From JARRLC01 sp050290865 (lineage in GTDB: Bacteria > Pseudomonadota > Alphaproteobacteria > Rhizobiales > Rhodomicrobiaceae): a stretch of DNA of 64,000 nt. How positions within the stretch are numbered: the stretch's first letter is position 1; each line of letters starts with the position of its first letter. This document shows, one piece after another, positions 27,488 to 36,417 of this stretch. Below the pieces are notes generated by a model. That model saw only the letters and a list, made by a program, of their open reading frames with translations. It had not been told where the DNA came from and did not search any database. The stretch is from assembly GCA_050290865.1 (NCBI GenBank), contig JBNKIW010000015.1, positions 1-64,000 of the forward strand, in the 5' to 3' direction. The translations under genes were made by a program, and so were the position numbers.

Positions 27488-28402
27488 ATGCCTCCGGAAA
27501 TTCAGTCTCAGCCCTCAGGATCGCAGCGCCTCGGTATCCTTGCCGCGGGCGGCACGCTGCCTGGCGCCATTTGCGAGGCCGCGATCGCCAAGGGCTACGC
27601 CGTGCATGTGGTTGCGCTGAAGGGCCAGGCCGATCATGCAATGGCGCGCTTCCCGCACAGCTGGGTGCGTATCGGCCAGGTTGGCCGCATGCTGGGGACG
27701 CTTAGGAAGGTGGGATGCCGCGAACTGGTGATCGTAGGCTCCCTGCGCCGTCCGAACCTGTGGAAAGTCGGCATCGACTTCGGCCTCGTGCGGCATTTCC
27801 CGGCGCTGTGGGCGCTGACGAAGGGCGGCGACGATGCCATACTCACGCGCGTGGTCCGCTTCTTCGAAGCTCAAGGCTTCAAGGTGCGGGGTGCGCACGA
27901 AATCGCCCCATCCCTGCTTGCTCCGGCGGGGCCGCTCGCGCGCGTTGCACCCACGGAGGAACAACAACGTGATATCGCCCGCGGTTTCGCTCTTCTCGAC
28001 GCACTGGCGCCATTTGATGTGGGGCAGGCCGTCGTGGTCGCCCGCGATTACGTCCTTGCCGTGGAGGCGGCGGAGGGGACCGACGAGATGCTGAAGCGCT
28101 GCGCGACGCTCCGGCAATGGGGCCGGAAGGGGAGGGCGGGCGTGCTGGTAAAGGCGCCCAAGGCGGGGCAGGAAATGCGCGTGGACATGCCGGTCATCGG
28201 GACGCGGACGGTGGAACTGGCTGCCGCTGCCGGACTTGCCGGGATTGCAGTTGCCAGTGGAAAAGTTATGATTGCTGAACTGGCGGAAACGGCGGCACTC
28301 GCGGATCGTCATGGAGTATTCGTCGCCGGAATCGACGCCGCGGTGCTTCAGCATGGGGACAAGTGGTCCGGTGAGTGGCATGGCGGAGCAGTGGAAAAGT
28401 AA
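27488..28402 (+). CDS. lpxI: UDP-2,3-diacylglucosamine diphosphatase LpxI
   Basis: LpxI, 304 residues, cleaves UDP-2,3-diacylglucosamine to lipid X; it is the alphaproteobacterial replacement for LpxH. Family marks: LGILAAGGTLPGAICEAA at the start, VGSLRRPNL, TKGGDDAILTRVVRFFE, RDIARGFALLDALAPFDVGQ, and the C-terminal catalytic part with GTDEMLKRCA, GVLVKAPKAGQEMRVDMPVIG and GVFVAGID. Only a weak ribosome-binding site is seen before the ATG. It precedes lpxB by 190 nt. The divergent secreted gene at 27264 shares the 223-nt upstream region. Confidence 0.94.
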   Translation: MPPEIQSQPSGSQRLGILAAGGTLPGAICEAAIAKGYAVHVVALKGQADHAMARFPHSWVRIGQVGRMLGTLRKVGCRELVIVGSLRRPNLWKVGIDFGLVRHFPALWALTKGGDDAILTRVVRFFEAQGFKVRGAHEIAPSLLAPAGPLARVAPTEEQQRDIARGFALLDALAPFDVGQAVVVARDYVLAVEAAEGTDEMLKRCATLRQWGRKGRAGVLVKAPKAGQEMRVDMPVIGTRTVELAAAAGLAGIAVASGKVMIAELAETAALADRHGVFVAGIDAAVLQHGDKWSGEWHGGAVEK

Positions 28403-28592
28403 TCGTCGCAGCCGTCAGCAGGTTCGCAGCCCGTCCGCAGTCTTCGGTGACGCGAATTCGCCTCTGAAAAGCTGGCCTGGATTCAAGAAGTTGCGAGTAT
28501 ACCTAAACAGCGGGAAGTTGTGGAAGTTCTAGCCGCAAAGGGGGTAGGATTTCCTGCGGAGTGTACCAGCCGCCGCTCAAAGGAGATCATCG

Positions 28593-29792
28593 GTGAAACC
28601 GAAGGTACGGCGCATTTTCATCGTTGCGGGCGAGCACTCCGGCGATCATCTCGGCGGCAAGCTGATGGCGGCGCTGAAAGAGCGGTCGGAAGTTCCCATC
28701 ATCTTTTCCGGCGTCGGCGGCGAGGTCATGGAAGCGCAGGGGCTTCATTCCATTTTCCCGCTGGCCGATGTGGCGGTGATGGGGCCGCTTGCGATCCTGG
28801 CGCGGCTGCCGAAACTGGTCCGGCGCGTTCATCAGGCGGTGGCAGCGGGGCTGAAGGCCGATCCGGACGCCGTAATCATCATTGACAGCCCGGAATTCAC
28901 GCATCCCATCGCAAAGCGCATTCGCAAGCGCAAGCCGCTTATCCCAATCGTCGATTACGTGTCGCCGAGCGTGTGGGCATGGCGCCCCGGGCGGGCGCGC
29001 AAGATGCGTCCTTATGTCGATCACCTGCTGGCGCTGCATCCTTTCGAACCGGAAGCGCACCGGCGGTTGGGTGGGCCGGTCTGCACGTATGTGGGGCATC
29101 CGCTTATCGAGTGTCTGCCGTGGATCAAGGGAGTGGACGCGACCGAGCTCAGCAGTCGCCTGGGGCTCGATCCGGGGAAACCTGTGCTCGTCGTGCTGCC
29201 CGGCTCGCGCCCATCGGAGGTGGGACGGCTGATGCGTCCCTTCGGTGACGCCGTCCGGTTGACCCTGGAGCGCGCCGGGCCATGCGAGGTCATCCTTCCG
29301 GTGGTGGAGACGGTGCGGCCCCTCGTCGAGGCCGGGCTGGCCGACTGGCCGGTGCGGCCGCATCTGGTTGAAGGCGAGAGCGACAAATTCAAGGCTTTCC
29401 GGCTCGCGAAAGCCGCGCTCGCCGCCTCGGGCACGGTGACGCTGGAACTGGCGCTCGCGGGCGTGCCGATGGCGGTGGCGTACAAGGTGGATTTCGTGGC
29501 ATGGCAGTTCCGGTTCCTGATGAAAGTGCCGTCGATCGTGCTTGCCAATCTGGTGCTGGGCGAAAATGTCTTCCCCGAGTTGATCCAGCACGATTGCACG
29601 GGGAGCAAGCTTGCGGACGCGCTCGTGCCGCTCATGGGTGAGACGCCGGAGCGCGAGAGACAAACGGCGGGACTGCGTTTGATTGCCGGCAGAATGCTGC
29701 TCGACGGCACCACGCCGAGCGAGTGTGCCGCCGATACGGTGCTGGCGGTGATGGATGCGGGCATCCGGCGGCGGATGGCGGTGCCGGGGTAA
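28593..29792 (+). CDS. lpxB: Lipid-A-disaccharide synthase
   Basis: LpxB, 399 residues, is a GT19 glycosyltransferase that joins lipid X and UDP-diacylglucosamine. Motifs: IFIVAGEHSGDHLGGKLMAAL, GVGGEVMEAQGLHSIFPL, DSPEFTHPIAKRIRKR, YVSPSVWAWRPGRARKM, YVGHPLIE, LPGSRPSEVGRLM and ASGTVTLELALAGVPMAVAY. The GTG start has an ideal AAGGAG 7-8 nt upstream. It closes the lipid A group. Confidence 0.96.
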   Translation: MKPKVRRIFIVAGEHSGDHLGGKLMAALKERSEVPIIFSGVGGEVMEAQGLHSIFPLADVAVMGPLAILARLPKLVRRVHQAVAAGLKADPDAVIIIDSPEFTHPIAKRIRKRKPLIPIVDYVSPSVWAWRPGRARKMRPYVDHLLALHPFEPEAHRRLGGPVCTYVGHPLIECLPWIKGVDATELSSRLGLDPGKPVLVVLPGSRPSEVGRLMRPFGDAVRLTLERAGPCEVILPVVETVRPLVEAGLADWPVRPHLVEGESDKFKAFRLAKAALAASGTVTLELALAGVPMAVAYKVDFVAWQFRFLMKVPSIVLANLVLGENVFPELIQHDCTGSKLADALVPLMGETPERERQTAGLRLIAGRMLLDGTTPSECAADTVLAVMDAGIRRRMAVPG

Positions 29793-29960
29793 TGCCGAGA
29801 GCCGGGAGATGTGATCCTGGCATTTTCAATTGACGCGGGACGAAGCCGGACCGTAACATTTTCGACATTGTGTTTCATGCGACGCGAGCGCACGCGTCCG
29901 GAAAAGGTGGTGCGCCGCAAGGAGTTAGTTGGAGGTCGTGGGACGCTTCGGGAATAGGCA

Positions 29961-30752
29961 TTGAGAGTTGGTGCGCAGCCGGAAGCCTCGCCTTCCGACG
30001 AGCCATACGACGAAGAGGTGTTGCCGGGTTGCACGCCGCTTCCACTGGAAGATGAAAAAGGTACCGGATGTGAGGAACAACCAGGGGAGAGTGCTCCTCG
30101 GTATCAGGCCGCGGTGGCAGAAGCGGCGACGCCCGTGACAGCGCCCGGCTTCTCCTCGCGCGATGAAACGGTCGGCGTCGCGCGCCCCGCCGCGCAGACG
30201 GCCGGCACGCGCGTCATCGGTCTTGCGGGATGGAGCGGTGCAGGCAAGACCACGCTCCTGACGGCCCTGCTGCCGTTGTTGATGGACAGGGGGCTGAAGG
30301 TTTCGACCGTCAAGCACGCCCACCACGCATTCGATGTCGACGTTCCCGGAAAGGATTCCTGGAAACACCGGCAGGCGGGAGCTGCGGAGGTCCTCGTGGC
30401 TTCGGCGCATCGCTGGGCGCTGATCCATGAGAGCCGCGGCGAACCCGAACCGGCACTGCCCGAATTGCTGGAGCGATTCTCGCCGTGTGATCTGGTTGTC
30501 GTAGAGGGATACAAGTGGGCCCCTCTCCCCAAGATGGAAGTCTGGCGCGAGGCCACCGGCAAGCCCCCGCTGCATGGGGAAGACCCGTCCATCGTGATCG
30601 TCGCTTCGGACGATCCCTGTCCCGCCGCGCGCGTTCCGGTGATATCCTTGAGCGATCTTCCGGCGCTGGCCGACGCCCTCCTGGCGGCCGCCCGCCCCAT
30701 CGGTGACATCATTCGTGACTTGAAGAAGAGGCCAGATGGCCCAGCTCTGTGA
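29961..30752 (+). CDS. mobB: Molybdopterin-guanine dinucleotide biosynthesis adaptor MobB, with N-terminal extension
   Basis: The GTP-binding adaptor for molybdenum cofactor assembly. The MobB domain begins at about residue 84: RVIGLAGWSGAGKTTLLTAL (P-loop at about 90-98), STVKHAHHAFDVDVPGKDSW, RQAGAAEVLV, and VVVEGYKWAPLPKMEVWR. About 80 residues precede it, acidic and Pro/Ala-rich, which the family normally lacks. The start is uncertain: TTG at 29961 has no strong ribosome-binding site, and in-frame GTG codons nearer the P-loop (such as the one near 30136) would give a normal-size protein. It overlaps moeA by 17 nt, so the pair is co-transcribed. Confidence 0.82.
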   Translation: MRVGAQPEASPSDEPYDEEVLPGCTPLPLEDEKGTGCEEQPGESAPRYQAAVAEAATPVTAPGFSSRDETVGVARPAAQTAGTRVIGLAGWSGAGKTTLLTALLPLLMDRGLKVSTVKHAHHAFDVDVPGKDSWKHRQAGAAEVLVASAHRWALIHESRGEPEPALPELLERFSPCDLVVVEGYKWAPLPKMEVWREATGKPPLHGEDPSIVIVASDDPCPAARVPVISLSDLPALADALLAAARPIGDIIRDLKKRPDGPAL

Positions 30753-31989
30753 AGGCGTATTCGCTTCCGATCAGGAGGTGATGTCGGTGGACGAAGCGGT
30801 CGTCCTCATGGCGGAGCGCGTGAAGCCGGTCGCCGGGGTTGAGACAATACCCATCGTGCAGGCGGACGGCCGTGTCCTGGCCGAGGATGTGTGCGCGGCA
30901 ACCCCCTTGCCGCCGTTCGACAATTCCGCGGTGGACGGCTATGCGGTGCGCAGCGCGGATCTGCTGCCGGATCGCGCGACGGTCCTCCCCGTTCGAGGCA
31001 GGATAGCAGCCGGGCAGGCCGCGCCCCGTGAGCCCATCGCCACGTGTGCTGTGCGTGTCTTCACCGGCGCGCCCGTGCCACCCGGCGCGGACATCGTGTT
31101 CATGCAGGAAGACGTAACCGTGGACGGCGGCCAGGCGAGCTTGCCCGTCGGGCTCAGGGTTGGCGCCAATCTGCGGCGTGCGGGCGAGGATGTTCCCGCT
31201 GGCTCGCTGGCGCTGCCCGCCGGGCGGAGGCTCCGCCCCCAGGATCTGGCGCTGGCGGCGGCGGTCGGTGTCGCGGAACTGGCCGTGCGGCGCCCTTTGC
31301 GTGTCGGGCTTTTCTCGACGGGGGACGAGTTGCGCGAGCCCGGCGAGAGTCTGGGGCCGGGACAGATCTATGACGCCAATCGCGTTCTTCTGGGCAGCCT
31401 GCTCCGGCGCATGGGCGTCGATGTGCGGGATCTCGGGCGCTTGCGCGATGAACGCGGCGGATTGCTGCGCGCGCTGAGTGATGCGGCGGGACAGCACGAC
31501 CTTCTGGTTACGTCCGGCGGCGTTTCGGCGGGTGACGAGGATCATGTGCGGGCCGCGATCGCCGAGGCCGGATCGGTCGTATTCTGGCGGCTGGCCATCA
31601 AGCCGGGGCGGCCGGTGGCTCTGGGCGTCGTTGGCGGTACGCCGCTGGTGGGGCTGCCCGGCAATCCGGTTGCTGCGTTCGTCACCGCCGCTCATGTGCT
31701 GCGCCCGCTCGTCGCGCGGTTGCGCGGCGAAACGCTGGAACCGCTGGCGGGCTTTCGCGTGCGGGCGGGTTTCTCCTACCGGAAGAAGAAAGGCCGCCGG
31801 GAGTATGTCAGGGTCAGGCTGACGCGGGACGACAGCGGGATGATAACAGCGCTGAAGCATCCACGCGATGGCACCGGCATCCTGACGTCGCTGACGGAGA
31901 CTGCGGGGCTGTTGGAACTGGCCGAGGACGCGACCGCTCTGCAGGAGGGCGAGGCCGTGCCCTTCTTTCCCTACGCCCTGCTCTGGTGA
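30736..31989 (+). CDS. moeA: Molybdopterin molybdenumtransferase
   Basis: MoeA, 417 residues, inserts molybdate into adenylylated molybdopterin. Motifs: TPLPPFDNSAVDGYAVRSAD, FTGAPVPPGADIVFMQEDV, RRAGEDVPAG, FSTGDELREPGESLGPGQIYDANR, TSGGVSAGDEDHVR, IKPGRPVALG and GLPGNPVAAFV. The C-terminal domain IV is complete. It starts within the end of mobB, so expression is linked. It implies that molybdoenzymes are present in the cell, though none is encoded here. Confidence 0.96.
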   Translation: MAQLCEGVFASDQEVMSVDEAVVLMAERVKPVAGVETIPIVQADGRVLAEDVCAATPLPPFDNSAVDGYAVRSADLLPDRATVLPVRGRIAAGQAAPREPIATCAVRVFTGAPVPPGADIVFMQEDVTVDGGQASLPVGLRVGANLRRAGEDVPAGSLALPAGRRLRPQDLALAAAVGVAELAVRRPLRVGLFSTGDELREPGESLGPGQIYDANRVLLGSLLRRMGVDVRDLGRLRDERGGLLRALSDAAGQHDLLVTSGGVSAGDEDHVRAAIAEAGSVVFWRLAIKPGRPVALGVVGGTPLVGLPGNPVAAFVTAAHVLRPLVARLRGETLEPLAGFRVRAGFSYRKKKGRREYVRVRLTRDDSGMITALKHPRDGTGILTSLTETAGLLELAEDATALQEGEAVPFFPYALLW

Positions 31990-32183
31990 GACCGTTCCTG
32001 TTTCTTCGGCCCTCCGGCTTCCCCCCGGCGACGCTTCAGGACGCTCCGCGCTCCTTGGTTTGCCTTCGGTCCTCGCGGCGTTTCGTGAGCCGGCTCAGCC
32101 CGCCGTTGTAATCCGTTCATCCGCCAAGCTTTACAAGCCCGTGCACAAGCGCTAACGACCGCTGGAGTGGGGTGTGCGCGTGA

Positions 32184-33287
32184 ATGGCACGGAGCTGGGG
32201 CGTGAAACGTCAGGCCAATGCAGTCGATTTCTGGCGCGGTTTCGCGCTGATCAGCATTTTCGTCAATCATATCCCGGGCATGTATTACGAGAGATTCACG
32301 CACAAGAATTTCTCCATCTCCGATTCCGCCGATCTGTTCGTCTTCCTGGCGGGCTGGGCGCTGTTCCTCGCGGCCGGGCGATGCGCGGCCACCACGCCCA
32401 GCGGCCAGATCCTCTCGCGACTTGGCGGCAGGGCAATCAAAATCTATGCCGCCCAGATCCTCATCAGCTCCCTGGCCATCGCCATGCTGGCCGGAGCCGC
32501 GCGCCTGTTGGAAAACCCGCTTCTTCTGGAGTGGCACAACGCCGCCGCGATGTTCTACGACCCGGTCGGCGCGCATATCGGGCTCGTGCTGCTAACCTAC
32601 CAGCTCGGCTATTTCGACATCCTGCCGCTCTACGTCGCGCTGATGCTGCTGGCGCCGCTGATCATCCTGATTCACCGCGTCGCGCCGAACTGGCTGCTGC
32701 CGGTCTCGCTCGCGATCTATCTTCTGGCGCTGTCGTTCCGCGTTTCCGTCCCGAGCTGGCCGACGGCCGGACGGTGGTTTTTCAATCCTCTGGCATGGCA
32801 GTTGGTCTTCGTCCTCGGCTTCACGATGGCGCGCGAGGACGGGTTGGGCGGTTTCGTGCGCAGACACATCAGCCAGATCAGGATTGCAGCCGTTCCTTTC
32901 GTTGTCATGGGGGCGGCCATCGTCCTGTTCAGCTGGTGGCCCGATCCGACACAAGTGCCGGAGCCGGTGCTCCTTTTCGTTGCCAGCAAGAGTTACGCCA
33001 CGCCTATTCGCGCGATCCAGTTCCTGGCCGTCGTGGCTGTGATGTCGGCGGCCTATCCAGCGATCAGCCGGGCGGTCCCCCGGCTCGACCGCTTCTTCTC
33101 GAAGCTGGGGCGGAATTCGCTGAACGTTTTCTGCGTTGGTTCGCTGGCCAGTCTTTTTGGTCAGATCATGCGTTTCGTCTATAATGGCAGTTTCCTCGTG
33201 GATACGCTGCTGCTGGTGGCGGGCGTAGTGTTGCTTGGGTTCACGGCATGGATCTCGGAATGGTGGAAGCCTGCAAAAAACGGCTGA
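32184..33287 (+). CDS. opgC: OpgC-type glucan succinyltransferase / acyltransferase
   Basis: A 367-residue polytopic inner-membrane protein with about ten hydrophobic segments. It matches the OpgC family: NAVDFWRGFALISIFVNHIPG at the start, then SISDSADLFVFLAGWALF, LTYQLGYFDILPLYVALMLL, and LGRNSLNVFCVGSLASL near the end. OpgC proteins transfer succinyl groups to periplasmic glucans in alphaproteobacteria. The ATG at 32184 has GAGTGGGGTG upstream. Its 3' end overlaps the SGNH-like gene by 40 nt, a strong sign of functional coupling. No glucan synthase (opgG/H or ndvB) is in the window. Confidence 0.88.
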   Translation: MARSWGVKRQANAVDFWRGFALISIFVNHIPGMYYERFTHKNFSISDSADLFVFLAGWALFLAAGRCAATTPSGQILSRLGGRAIKIYAAQILISSLAIAMLAGAARLLENPLLLEWHNAAAMFYDPVGAHIGLVLLTYQLGYFDILPLYVALMLLAPLIILIHRVAPNWLLPVSLAIYLLALSFRVSVPSWPTAGRWFFNPLAWQLVFVLGFTMAREDGLGGFVRRHISQIRIAAVPFVVMGAAIVLFSWWPDPTQVPEPVLLFVASKSYATPIRAIQFLAVVAVMSAAYPAISRAVPRLDRFFSKLGRNSLNVFCVGSLASLFGQIMRFVYNGSFLVDTLLLVAGVVLLGFTAWISEWWKPAKNG

Positions 33288-34081
33288 GGATCTGGCAGTG
33301 GGCTGCGGCGGTCACCGTTCTGTTCATGGCGGGGAGCGATGGGCACGCTCAGCCGGAGAACGGCTTGCGGGTACCGCTATCGAAAGAATGCCGAACGTCT
33401 ACGCCGACGATCGCCGGCACAGGACGGCTGCCAAATACGCTCAAGGCCCTGAAAAAGCGCAAGATTATCAGAATCTTGACCATCGGGGCGTCGAGCAGCG
33501 CGGGGAGCGATCCGTCGGCGAGCGGCTATCAGGGCACCATCGAAGCGATGCTGGAAAAGATCATCCCCGGTGTTGATGTCCGGATCATCGATCGCGGCGT
33601 TTCCGGCGAACTGGCGCGCGATGCTGCGTGGCGAATGCGGACCGAGGTCGCGTTGACCGAGCCGGATCTAGTTTTGTGGCAGGTCGGCACGAACGACGCC
33701 ATGGCGCGTATTCGAGTTGCGGAGTTCACACGCGATCTGCGTGACGGCATCCGCTGGCTGAAGGAGCGCGGCATCGACGTGGTTCTCGTCGGCCAGCATT
33801 TCGCGCGCCGGATGCGCAGGGACCGTCACTATCAGGCGATCCGGCGCGCAGTTTCGCGCGTGGCCAGGAAGGAGAAGGTGCTGCGTATCACCCGCTATGA
33901 GGCGATGGAAACTCTGGCGAAACTCCGCCGGGGTGCGATGCCGCCGAACGAATTCGCGGCGACCGAGGAGGGCTACTCCTGTACTGCGGAGTATGTCGTG
34001 AGGGCGATCACTTCCGGCGTGTTCGCCAAGAAGCCCGCGGCGGCCGGCAGGAAGAAGCACTGGCCGGGGCACTCTCGGTAA
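33248..34081 (+). CDS. Periplasmic SGNH-hydrolase-like protein
   Basis: A 277-residue protein with an N-terminal signal or anchor (about 12-34, ending SDGHAQ). The SGNH/GDSL core follows: block I LTIGASSSAGSDPSASGY with the expected nucleophile Ser at about 82, block II DRGVSGE, and block III LWQVGTNDA with GxND at 147-150. The block V DxxH motif expected before GYSC is not visible: the segment reads PNEFAATEEGYSC, so both the Asp and the His appear replaced. The gene overlaps opgC by 40 nt in another frame. It may de-acylate, bind or modify the same glucan (inference). The family call is firm; catalytic competence is doubtful. Confidence 0.8.
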   Translation: MDLGMVEACKKRLRIWQWAAAVTVLFMAGSDGHAQPENGLRVPLSKECRTSTPTIAGTGRLPNTLKALKKRKIIRILTIGASSSAGSDPSASGYQGTIEAMLEKIIPGVDVRIIDRGVSGELARDAAWRMRTEVALTEPDLVLWQVGTNDAMARIRVAEFTRDLRDGIRWLKERGIDVVLVGQHFARRMRRDRHYQAIRRAVSRVARKEKVLRITRYEAMETLAKLRRGAMPPNEFAATEEGYSCTAEYVVRAITSGVFAKKPAAAGRKKHWPGHSR

Positions 34082-34232
34082 CAGGCGCTCCCGCCCCGGG
34101 GCCGGAGGATGCCGGGACGCGCGCCTTCGTGCGGCGTTCGCGACCGGTCCGTGTTCACGCCCGCGCCATTCAACGCTGGCAGTGCCCGCCGTCTCGCGCT
34201 ATGGAGTGGGCCACGCAACCCGCTGTTGGGCG

Positions 34233-34260
34233 TTGCATCGTCTGACAGCGCTATTATATT
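34233..34260 (+). promoter_or_regulatory. Possible sigma70-type promoter for yajC-secDF
   Basis: TTGCAT (34233-34238) and TATATT (34255-34260) are separated by 16 nt, 70 nt upstream of the yajC start. The AT-rich patch stands out in a GC-rich region. Assigned only by resemblance to the -35/-10 consensus. Confidence 0.35.
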
Positions 34261-34330
34261 GCGCGAGATTCACCTAAGCCGTTCGCGCCCCCGTTCGCGG
34301 GGCGCTCTACTTCCGGGAGGTATGGTACCC

Positions 34331-34756
34331 ATGTTCATTACGGCGGCCTACGCTCAGACTGCTCAGGCGCCAGGGGGGGGGAACGTGCTTTTTCAGATGG
34401 CGCCGTTCATCCTCATCCTGGTCATCATGTATTTCCTCATCCTGCGACCGCAGCAGAAGAAAATGCAGCAGCATCGCGACATGATCGGCGGGCTCAAGCG
34501 CGGCGACGTGGTGGTGACCGCGGGGGGGCTGGTCGGCAAGGTGACGAAGCTGGCCGGCGATGCCGAATTGCAGGTGGAACTGGCCGAAGGCGTCCGCGTC
34601 CGCGTCATTCGTTCGACGATCAGCGAGGTGCGCACACGCGGCGACGTTCGCGAGGCGGATGCGCGCAAGGCGATGGCCCGCGCCGATGCCGACAATGATG
34701 ACGATGAGACGCCGTCGCCTGCCAACGATTCCGGCGGTTCGAAGAAGGACGCCTGA
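34331..34756 (+). CDS. yajC: Preprotein translocase subunit YajC
   Basis: YajC, 141 residues, is a single-span inner-membrane partner of SecDF. It shows MFITAAYAQTAQA, the TM segment FQMAPFILILVIMYFLILRP, then QQKKMQQHRDMIGGLKRGDVVVTAGGLVGKV. The C-terminus is an acidic Asp-rich tail longer than in E. coli. The start is set at 34331, because GGGAGGT lies 10 nt upstream; an earlier in-frame ATG at 34322 overlaps that ribosome-binding site. A run of nine G residues (34373-34381) encodes Gly-Gly-Gly just before the TM segment. First gene of yajC-secD-secF. Confidence 0.95.
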   Translation: MFITAAYAQTAQAPGGGNVLFQMAPFILILVIMYFLILRPQQKKMQQHRDMIGGLKRGDVVVTAGGLVGKVTKLAGDAELQVELAEGVRVRVIRSTISEVRTRGDVREADARKAMARADADNDDDETPSPANDSGGSKKDA

Positions 34757-34795
34757 TTCCCGCCCGACACGCCTCGCTTTGAAAGCCTCTGTGCC

Positions 34796-36406
34796 ATGCT
34801 CTATTTCAATCCCTGGAAGGTCATCGCGATACTCACCATCTCGGTGGCTGCCGTCCTGTTTTCGCTGCCGAACATGTTTTCGCCCGCGCAGCTTCAAAAT
34901 CTCCCCGGCTGGATGCAGATGCGCATGCCGCTGGGGCTCGACCTTCAGGGCGGCTCCTATCTCCTGTTCCAGATGGACGCCGAGGAGCTGCGCAAGGGCT
35001 GGCTGGAAAACCTGACGGGCGATGTCCGCAAGGTTCTCCGTGATGAGAAGATCGGCTATTCCGGCCTCGCGACGGCCAAGGGCGAGGTCCGCGTCAAGAT
35101 TCGCAAGGCCGATCAGGCCGAGACGGCTTACACCAAGCTGAAGGCGCTGTCGCGGCCATCCATAGCCATCTTCGGCCAGGCGACGACGAATGTCGAGGTC
35201 ACGCGCGATGGCAACGTCATTACGCTGAAGCCCACGGTCAAAGCGCTGAACGAGCGCATCGGCAATGCCATCGGCGCCGCGATCGAGATCGTGCGCAACC
35301 GTATCGACCCGAGCGGCACCCGGGAACTCACCATTCAGCGCCAGGGCCGCGACCGCATCCTGCTACAGGTGCCGGGCCTCAAGGATTCCACCGAGTTGAA
35401 GAAGCTCGTCGGCGAAACGGCCAAGCTCACGTTCCAACTGGTGGACACCTCGATGCCGGCGGAGGAGGCGCGGACCGGTAATCCGCCGCCGGGCAGCGCC
35501 GTCTACAAGGCCAAGCCGGGGAGTGAGGATGAATACGGGGAGCGCTATTATCTCCTGCAGAAAGCGGCCATTGTCGGCGGCTCCGATCTCGTGGACGCCA
35601 AGCCCGACTTCGATCAGCGCAACAACGAGCCGGTGGTGTCCTTCCGCTTCAACACGTCGGGCGCGCAGCGTTTCGCCCGGACGACCGAGGAGAATGTCGG
35701 CAAGCCTTTCGCCATCGTGCTCGACGGCGAGGTGATATCCGCTCCTGTCATCCGTGAGCCGATCCGAGGCGGTTCAGGGCAGATTTCAGGCAATTTCACC
35801 GTCGAGAGCGCCGCGCGGCTGGCGCTCCTCCTGCGCTCCGGCGCGCTGCCTGCGAAGCTGACGGTCGTGGACGAACGGTCCGTCGGCGCCAGCCTCGGCA
35901 AGGACGCCGTCGAAGCGGGGGGAAAGGCGACGCTGATCGCGTTCTTCGCCGTCACCCTCTTCATGGTCCTCGGCTACGGATTTTTCGGCGCCATTTCGGT
36001 CATCGCGCTGATCGTGAACGTGGCCATAATCGTTGCCTGTCTCTCGCTCATGCAGGCCACGCTGACCTTGCCGGGCATCGCCGGTATCGCCCTCACCATG
36101 GGCGTGGCGGTTGACGCCAACGTGCTGATTTACGAGCGCATGCGCGAGGAACTGCGATCGGGCAAGTCGAACATCCTGGCGCTCGAGGCGGGTTTCTCCC
36201 GCGCCTATGGCACCATCATCGACTCGCATCTGACCGGCCTGCTCGGCGGCCTCATCCTCATGGCGCTCGGCTCCGGCCCCATCAAGGGCTTCGCCGTGAC
36301 GCTGTGCATCGGTACCGTCGCTTCGCTGTTTACCGCGATCACGCTGACCCGTCTCATCATCGCTAGCTGGGTGCGCTGGGCGCGGCCCGCCGTCATTCCG
36401 CTTTAA
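34796..36406 (+). CDS. secD: Protein translocase subunit SecD
   Basis: SecD, 536 residues, uses the proton motive force to complete export of proteins through SecYEG. The N-terminal TM is followed by GLDLQGGSYLLFQMD (the conserved D1 motif), the large periplasmic P1 domain with RNRIDPSGTRELTIQRQG, and the head region RFARTTEENVGKPFAIVLDG. The C-terminal RND-type TM block has GMGVAVDANVLIYERMREELRSG-like residues (VAVDANVLIYERMREEL). It precedes secF by 11 nt. Confidence 0.98.
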   Translation: MLYFNPWKVIAILTISVAAVLFSLPNMFSPAQLQNLPGWMQMRMPLGLDLQGGSYLLFQMDAEELRKGWLENLTGDVRKVLRDEKIGYSGLATAKGEVRVKIRKADQAETAYTKLKALSRPSIAIFGQATTNVEVTRDGNVITLKPTVKALNERIGNAIGAAIEIVRNRIDPSGTRELTIQRQGRDRILLQVPGLKDSTELKKLVGETAKLTFQLVDTSMPAEEARTGNPPPGSAVYKAKPGSEDEYGERYYLLQKAAIVGGSDLVDAKPDFDQRNNEPVVSFRFNTSGAQRFARTTEENVGKPFAIVLDGEVISAPVIREPIRGGSGQISGNFTVESAARLALLLRSGALPAKLTVVDERSVGASLGKDAVEAGGKATLIAFFAVTLFMVLGYGFFGAISVIALIVNVAIIVACLSLMQATLTLPGIAGIALTMGVAVDANVLIYERMREELRSGKSNILALEAGFSRAYGTIIDSHLTGLLGGLILMALGSGPIKGFAVTLCIGTVASLFTAITLTRLIIASWVRWARPAVIPL

Positions 36407-36417
36407 AGGAACCGACC

